Shown here: in pieces, positions 6,701 to 8,988 of the stretch | Position numbering within the stretch: the stretch's first letter is position 1 | Layout: the number at the start of each line of letters is the position of its first letter | Assembly (NCBI GenBank): GCA_947177435.1 | Contig: CAMWUM010000062.1 | Span: 1-8,988 of the forward strand | Origin: an uncultured Muribaculaceae bacterium | GTDB lineage: Bacteria; Bacteroidota; Bacteroidia; Bacteroidales; Muribaculaceae | Reading direction: 5' to 3' | DNA: 8,988 nucleotides | Position numbers and translations under genes: made by a program | The notes under the pieces: model-generated | Databases searched by the model: none | The model's input: only the letters and a program-made list of their open reading frames with translations | Told to the model about the DNA's origin: nothing

Positions 6701-8988
6701 CTTTGCCAACTACAAGCTGCGCGGTATGGAGCTTTTTGAAAGCGTGCATCTTGTTGCCTTTGACGAAGGCTTCGGGCATGCCCTTGATGTCAAACTCCAT
6801 AATGGGCTCTACGTCGAGCGTGGCCGTGACGCCGTCAACAGTCAACGCATCTTCGACGGAGAGGCCGACAATCGTGGGCTCATTGATCGACTTTGTGCGC
6901 GAGGGCCAGCGGTCAGCGGCCTTGAAGACATCGCTGTAGCCAGTGGGCACCACGATGTGGGCATAGTCAGAACCGTAGCCGTGGTTAAACGAGTTTTGGC
7001 TCTTGGTAATGCCGGGAGATTTGTACAGTGTCCACGGTGTGGTGCCCAGCAGGTAAACAGTGTCGGCAGGCACCTTGAGTATCATATAGTCTTCGGTGTA
7101 ATTCACATTGGAGCCAAGCACAATGGTCTTGACATTTGACGACTCGAACGCGTAAGTCTTGATCATCTCTACGCTCTCAGGCAGGATTGCCTCGCGCTGG
7201 CCGCTGCTTTTCATTGCGTTTTCGCCAATAAAGAAGAGCGTATTGTTGAACTTGAATACTACGTTGATATGCTTACAGTTATTGAAGGCATAGGGCTCTA
7301 TTCTGGTTATGCCTTCGGGCAGTTTGAAGTCATACGCTCCGTCCACCTCCTCGGGATATTTGATTTCACCCTGCGCGTCATCGCCCCAAATGATGTACTT
7401 GAGGTTTTCGCAATTGTTGAACTTAGTGATTCCGGTCAGCTGGCCCTTGGCGATAATCTTCTCGAGGTTCTTGCAGCTGGAGAAGTCAGGAAGCGTGGTG
7501 ATGCTCTCGCTGAGCTCTATCTCAGTAAGACCGGTGTAGGAGAGCGCGTTGGTCTCGATATGCTTGACGCTCGCGGGGAGGTCAATGGTCTTCATGGCCG
7601 AGCAATAGAAGAATGAATAGTCTGGCAGAGTGTCGATATTCTGCGGGAGTACGACAGTCTCCAACTTAGAGCAACTTGAATTCACTCTTTTGCCAAAATA
7701 CTCAACTTCAGAGGGATATTCGATATGAGTGAGCCCGCGGCAAGACGCAAACGCATTGTCGGCAAAAGACTTGCACGACTCAGGAATATCTATCGATGTA
7801 ATCTTGTCAGTATAATAGAAAGCGTATGACGAGATCTTCTTGAAATGGTCGGGAAGCTTAACCGACGTTGCTGCCGTTGCATAATAGAATGCGGAGTCGG
7901 TCATCTCGGTCACGGCAAAATCCATGCCCTTGTATGTAACGGACGAAGGCACTACTATGTCACCCTCGTAGGCGGCCTGCGCCTGCTTGATATAGTAGTC
8001 TGAAATCGCCTTGCCAGGTACTGTGTGGTAAGTGAGCGCCGCCTTGGCATGGCCGGGCTCAAGAGAAAGCACCTTGTAGGCAATGTTATCAACTACAAAA
8101 CGGTCGCCCTCGGCCATATCCACCTCCATCTCGTGCAGGTTGGCGAATTTGCTCCACACCGGCGAGGCCTTATACACTGACTCCAAATGCGCAGGCACGG
8201 TCACGACAGCGTTGGCGTATGTCTCAGCCGAGAATACGTTCTCGTTGAATGAGAGCGGAGTCGTGGCGGCCACGTAGATTTGAGAGAGGGCATTGCATCC
8301 GGCAAAGGCCTCGTCCCTAATCGTGCGCAGCGTCTTGGGCAAAGTCAACTGCGTGAGTTTGCCGCAATTGGCAAAGGCACGGGCACCGACTGTCTCAGTC
8401 TTGTCTGAGAATGTCAACTCGGTGATGGGTGTACCGGAATACAGGCCCTCGGGTATGTATGTCATCGAGTCGAACATCGGCGGCGTTGCCAATGACGAAC
8501 AGCCCTCAAAGCAGTACGCGCCCAATTCCGTGGTCGCGGTGACGCCGGAGATTGAGGCAAGCGACGCGCAGTTGCCAAAAGCGCGCACGCCAAGCTTGAC
8601 CACCGACTGGGGAATCGTCACCGAGGTAATGCTCGCGCCAAGGAAGGCGCTGTCGGCTACGGATGTGACTTTGTAGGTTATGCCCTCATCCTCAAAAGTC
8701 GCAGGGATGACAACCTCACCGCTGTAGCTGGATGCAGAAGGCACCACTTCCACTGTATGGCTCTTGAAGCTCTTCAGATTATAGTTGATGCCATCGACGG
8801 TGAACGCCGTCTTTGACGGCTCTTCATAGATATTGGGCACCGCCTTGAACGGCTTCCAGGCCGGTGTGTTCTGGCTGAGGTCGGGGTTGAAGTTCCAGCC
8901 CTCCCAGCATTTGTTGCCAAGGGTAGAATTGGAGGCGCCCAACTGGCTGTAAGAGAATGACGTGCCGCCAGCACCCATTGTGTAATAC
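3699..8988 (-). CDS. Giant surface protein: BspA leucine-rich repeats, Big_2-like Ig domains, beta-propeller and type IX-like sorting tail; 5' end cut
   Basis: The frame is open to the right edge (YYT precedes the Met at 8976-8978), so that Met is internal and the N-terminus with its signal peptide is missing. Numbering from it gives 1759 residues. Residues 1-31 look like the end of a module (GAS, CWEGWNF). BspA-type leucine-rich repeats fill about 85-282 and 338-698, each block ending in a VP.....Y/F(K) stretch. An FN3-like region covers about 701-815. A module with RFADG and LVMGVRH lies at about 816-947. Big_2-type Ig domains lie at 1048-1136 (WQSSNTAVATVNATTGEV) and, more diverged, 1137-1234. 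A YncE/DUF5074-like propeller spans 1243-1588, and a cadherin-like domain 1592-1677. A type A-like type IX tail spans 1690-1759, with VNGR (1715-1718), LPAGVY (1736-1741) and final FIVK. It is probably exported and surface-attached, acting in adhesion or ligand capture. It overlaps the downstream propeller gene by 4 bp. The architecture is well supported, the function is not. Confidence 0.88.
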   Translation of the reverse strand, partial: YYTMGAGGTSFSYSQLGASNSTLGNKCWEGWNFNPDLSQNTPAWKPFKAVPNIYEEPSKTAFTVDGINYNLKSFKSHTVEVVPSASSYSGEVVIPATFEDEGITYKVTSVADSAFLGASITSVTIPQSVVKLGVRAFGNCASLASISGVTATTELGAYCFEGCSSLATPPMFDSMTYIPEGLYSGTPITELTFSDKTETVGARAFANCGKLTQLTLPKTLRTIRDEAFAGCNALSQIYVAATTPLSFNENVFSAETYANAVVTVPAHLESVYKASPVWSKFANLHEMEVDMAEGDRFVVDNIAYKVLSLEPGHAKAALTYHTVPGKAISDYYIKQAQAAYEGDIVVPSSVTYKGMDFAVTEMTDSAFYYATAATSVKLPDHFKKISSYAFYYTDKITSIDIPESCKSFADNAFASCRGLTHIEYPSEVEYFGKRVNSSCSKLETVVLPQNIDTLPDYSFFYCSAMKTIDLPASVKHIETNALSYTGLTEIELSESITTLPDFSSCKNLEKIIAKGQLTGITKFNNCENLKYIIWGDDAQGEIKYPEEVDGAYDFKLPEGITRIEPYAFNNCKHINVVFKFNNTLFFIGENAMKSSGQREAILPESVEMIKTYAFESSNVKTIVLGSNVNYTEDYMILKVPADTVYLLGTTPWTLYKSPGITKSQNSFNHGYGSDYAHIVVPTGYSDVFKAADRWPSRTKSINEPTIVGLSVEDALTVDGVTATLDVEPIMEFDIKGMPEAFVKGNKMHAFKKLHTAQLVVGKVGEDDYMVCHASYDNEGVYHCKFPTLEERTEYYYEFSVCAGEGIEATTGRKTFATGDRVSIDPAKVKMWVGEGSDSTAVTIRFADGHGMDNLVMGVRHNAGATDAEIVDMAVQGNSRLSRIEGGYAYDNTGRGADFAEGYDHKSVDDADNAWHIFRMGSFIALDYCPADASDFRSLDYAFYMPAADEVGAWLPSDYVVTLADGVLSVPVYVNAGEGGTVNSFSFNRHDADGMTSSAVVSNVTIPNAAAGNTMATLTVQGVGEVYLQVRPRLNNANGSYSEYCHLTVLKPEVAVASMAFAEPEVSLGFNKTYAPTINFNPEDATYTALAWQSSNTAVATVNATTGEVKTNATAGTAVITATYKYNPEVKAEFTINASLQVPVSDIILGDGSKFINLGYMDIYALTPTILPENADYQEVDVVLSNTDVATTYSVSAFNPSRRYFELVTHQVGTVDVTLKAKDGSGVAATYRFIVNEPDRTPAADSYQDGTIWLNEEWFGHCNGSLNYITSDGDVVYNAYETQNPWQAFGATSQYGTVYGGYLFVMSKQANDRGDTRNNGGGRLVVADAKTLQRVASFDELGGDGRAVVGVNPGKVYVGTNAGIRVLNFADGEFVLADEPVSGIAAGSAYAGQIGEMIAAGRYVFALKQSTGLLVIDAETDACVATIEDANAAGVAQTPDGSVWFAAGDKIYRIHPATAEVEETYTLPEGQSITCMWGSWKAANFFASSKENVLYWGAGSVYRWQVDEELPTEPFFTLDLDGAVANTKQAQYGTMRYDSRSNQVLMATTHGASSNYRYSWLHFINGANGELDRTIALKPYYWFPALPIFPDKYEPELTIDAIALHIEDGALEIGLDEFVNDPDNLNCNVKISLDNFESDLATVALDGRTLAITPLSTGEFDLAFTLESNGKVARCVVPVAIDTTDGAAGIKAADGRLWYAGGCLEITGYEGYVFTISDVNGRMLHRFDIERDVTSVPMPLPAGVYMAQGKSADGCVSLKFIVK
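3702..3911 (-). other. C-terminal type IX secretion-like sorting domain of the giant protein
   Basis: Residues 1690-1759 follow the pattern of the Por secretion tail (type A): a short strand (LEITGYEG), then YVFTISDVNGRMLHRF, then VPLP-type LPAGVYMAQGKS, and a final strand ending FIVK. In Bacteroidota with type IX secretion this domain directs export across the outer membrane and is cleaved during surface attachment. The assignment rests on pattern and position at the extreme C-terminus. Whether this organism has a working type IX apparatus cannot be seen in the window. Confidence 0.75.
4215..5252 (-). other. Beta-propeller domain within the giant protein (paralogue of the downstream gene)
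   Basis: Residues 1243-1588. Blocks shared with the downstream 445-residue protein, in the same order, are NEEWFGHCNGSLNY (1251-1264), GGGRLVVADAKT (1316-1327), DGRAVVGV (1340-1347), STGLLVIDAETD (1406-1417), GSWKAANFFASSKENVLYW (1474-1492) and YWFPALPIFP (1577-1586). The repeated strand-turn units with LVVADAKTL and LLVIDAETD look like YncE/DUF5074-type blades. The same domain class includes Bacteroides surface ligand-binding propellers, but the ligand here is unknown. Confidence 0.75.
6885..7967 (-). repeat. Second BspA-type leucine-rich repeat block (protein repeats)
   Basis: Residues about 338-698 of the giant protein. The block restarts with its own entry segment, GDIVVPSSVTYKGMDFAVTE, closely parallel to the first block's GEVVIPATFEDEGITYKVTS, so the two are repeated super-units. 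The repeat units (DSAFYYATAATSVKLP, SYAFYYTDKITSIDIP, DNAFASCRGLTHIEYP and so on) are regular at first. They become irregular around 500-560, where several units lack the AF..C core. The block ends in VPTGYSDVFKAADRWPS, a second cap. It is longer and more degenerate than the first block. Confidence 0.82.
8133..8726 (-). repeat. First BspA-type leucine-rich repeat block (protein repeats)
   Basis: Residues about 85-282 of the giant protein. It opens with the entry segment GEVVIPATFEDEGITYKVTS and continues with units of about 22-24 residues of the form AF..C..L..I.LP..L..I. Examples are the units around VRAFGNCASLASI, GARAFANCGKLTQLTLP and RDEAFAGCNALSQIYV. It closes with a VPAHLESVYK...W.KFANLHEME stretch, the usual cap of such blocks. 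BspA repeats in oral and gut Bacteroidota mediate binding to host proteins or other cells, so an adhesive role is likely but inferred. Confidence 0.85.

Noticed and set aside
6243..7139. 298-codon open frame on the + strand, also antisense to the giant gene
   Set aside because: Same reasoning: it mirrors the coding strand, shows no known motifs and has no plausible upstream signals.
8976..8978. ATG as the start of the giant surface protein
   Set aside because: The frame continues to the window edge (YYT before it), no signal peptide follows, and the first residues look like the end of a domain.
1..8988. CRISPR array, tRNA/rRNA, insertion sequence or phage genes
   Set aside because: The window is almost wholly occupied by five coding regions. 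No direct-repeat/spacer pattern, RNA gene signature or transposase/integrase motif was seen. The internal repetition is at protein level (leucine-rich repeats).

Overview
The window looks like chromosomal DNA from a fairly GC-rich Bacteroidales gut bacterium, with a Muribaculaceae-like relative as my best guess. The reasons are a Bacteroidota-type galactokinase, surface proteins with BspA-type leucine-rich repeats, Big_2-like Ig domains and a type IX secretion-like C-terminal tail, and a short 'YYDLQGR' tail typical of Prevotella and Muribaculaceae secreted proteins. Start sites show little or no strong Shine-Dalgarno signal. The taxonomy is inferred from protein style only.

Positions 1-2270 (+ strand) hold the end of a galactose-use operon. 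It contains the C-terminal two thirds of galactokinase (galK, cut by the window edge), then aldose 1-epimerase (galM) 3 bp later, then a small META/HslJ-like lipoprotein 2 bp after that. GalM supplies alpha-D-galactose and GalK phosphorylates it, which are the first two steps of the Leloir pathway. The lipoprotein's link to galactose is unknown.

Positions 2271-2364 are a short convergent intergenic gap. It holds a small GC hairpin, a T7-GC-A8 palindrome and GC-rich sequence, and probably terminates transcription from one or both sides.

Positions 2365-8988 (- strand) hold two genes joined by a 4-bp ATGA stop/start overlap. The upstream gene is a giant multidomain surface protein that runs off the right edge. 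In order it has the end of an unnamed module, two blocks of BspA-type leucine-rich repeats, an FN3-like stretch, a second module possibly related to the first, two Ig-like domains (Big_2), a YncE/DUF5074-like beta-propeller, a cadherin-like Ig domain and a type IX-like sorting tail. The downstream gene encodes a secreted 445-residue protein that is essentially a diverged stand-alone copy of that propeller, with a different short C-terminal tail. The pair looks like a co-translated surface recognition or ligand-binding set. The propellers and the flanking module remind me of Bacteroides surface proteins such as the cobalamin-binding BtuG group, but the ligand here cannot be read from the sequence.

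I saw no RNA genes, CRISPR arrays, insertion sequences or phage genes. No promoter lies inside the window, because both operons start outside it.
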